DNA of 64,000 nt from Symbiodinium natans (lineage: Eukaryota > Sar > Dinophyceae > Suessiales > Symbiodiniaceae): NCBI GenBank assembly GCA_905221605.1, contig CAJNDS010000027.1, positions 32,501 through 96,500 of the forward strand, in the 5' to 3' direction. The notes under the pieces were generated by a model. It saw only the letters and a program-made list of their open reading frames with translations, did not search any database and was not told the origin of the DNA. The position numbers were made by a program, and so were the translations under genes. Of this stretch, positions 63,789-64,000 are shown in pieces; within the stretch, counting starts at the first letter, position 1; the number at the start of each line of letters is the position of its first letter.

Positions 63789-64000
63789 ATGGTGAGTGAT
63801 GGTGCGTCCAGTGGCAGGGCAGCTGTGCCACTGGAAGACGGCCTGAAGCGCTTCATTCAGAAGCCAAAGGACGCACGCTGTGTTGCTGTGAGCTGTTCCA
63901 GCACCCCCTTTGAAACGGTGCATATTTCTCCCGCAACTTGCCAGGATCCCGATCCACCGAAGGCATCTGTAGAGAGTGCGGACTTCAGCTGCTGCCACCA
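63789..64000 (+). CDS. First exon of a gene running off the window
   Basis: The ATG at 63789 follows an in-frame TAG (63777-63779); the frame stays open to the window edge (70 codons): MVSDGASSGRAAVPLEDGLK, RFIQKPKDARCVAVSCSSTP, PPKASVESADFSCCH. No domain is visible in this N-terminal part. It may contain an unseen donor. Confidence 0.4.
   Translation, partial: MVSDGASSGRAAVPLEDGLKRFIQKPKDARCVAVSCSSTPFETVHISPATCQDPDPPKASVESADFSCCH

Noticed and set aside
1..64000. tRNA, rRNA, snRNA or CRISPR features
   Set aside because: I saw no convincing cloverleaf, rRNA core or regularly spaced direct-repeat/spacer array; the regular repeats are telomeric or microsatellite.

Overview
This window looks like nuclear DNA of a dinoflagellate. 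Four things point that way. (1) Plant/alveolate-type telomeric repeats (TTTAGGG and its complement) occur in dozens of interstitial arrays. (2) Genes are broken into many tiny exons (28-190 nt). In the four best gene models I could resolve 34 introns by hand; 19 start with GC, 12 with GT and 3 with GA, and most are bounded by a short direct repeat around AG|G. (3) Every gene I can support lies on the + strand, as in dinoflagellate unidirectional gene clusters. (4) One ORF carries a plastid leader with an apparent third, thylakoid-type segment. Species cannot be told from the sequence.

Layout. 1-1079: a possible gene tail and a microsatellite. 1080-3760: complete six-exon sodium:solute symporter. 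4028-7958: CHK2/CAMK-like protein kinase in 14 micro-exons, without the first part of its N-lobe. 8595-9665: single-exon, probably lumen-targeted plastid protein. 9666-11620: telomeric arrays interleaved with exons of an Ala-rich protein. 11621-20450: scattered exon islands (13276-13545, 14694-14791, 18236-18403) among arrays, microsatellites and an AT-rich island. 21605-22343: small helical protein. 22344-30421: mostly repeats (9-bp variant telomeric array, 450-bp C-rich satellite, alternating-strand arrays) with a few exon islands. 30422-30999: coiled-coil protein. 32219-33038: decayed ORFs. 33040-35700: degenerate telomeric DNA and three small inverted-repeat elements. 35721-39411: 15-exon adenosine deaminase with all catalytic residues. 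39412-45411: arrays and a duplicated exon-like block. 45412-46594: coiled-coil gene whose introns are telomeric arrays. 49253-49557: charged protein. 50456-51003: P-loop protein. 51274-51570: inverted-repeat element. 53810-54727: intronless PPR-like protein. 55643-56563: unknown gene. 58932-59689: two gene tails. 60586-62022: TPR co-chaperone-like protein. 63365-63714: gene tail. 63789 to the end: start of another gene.

The genes do not form a pathway: a transporter, a signalling kinase, purine salvage, plastid and organelle-RNA functions and a co-chaperone sit side by side. What unites the window is its architecture. Telomere-type repeats in both orientations, and at least two families of short inverted-repeat elements, lie inside the introns of transcribable genes. 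In several places the repeat itself supplies the splice donor (G|GTTTAG). All gene models are hand-built from reading-frame continuity, splice-phase agreement and protein-family motifs; no alignment or RNA data were available.
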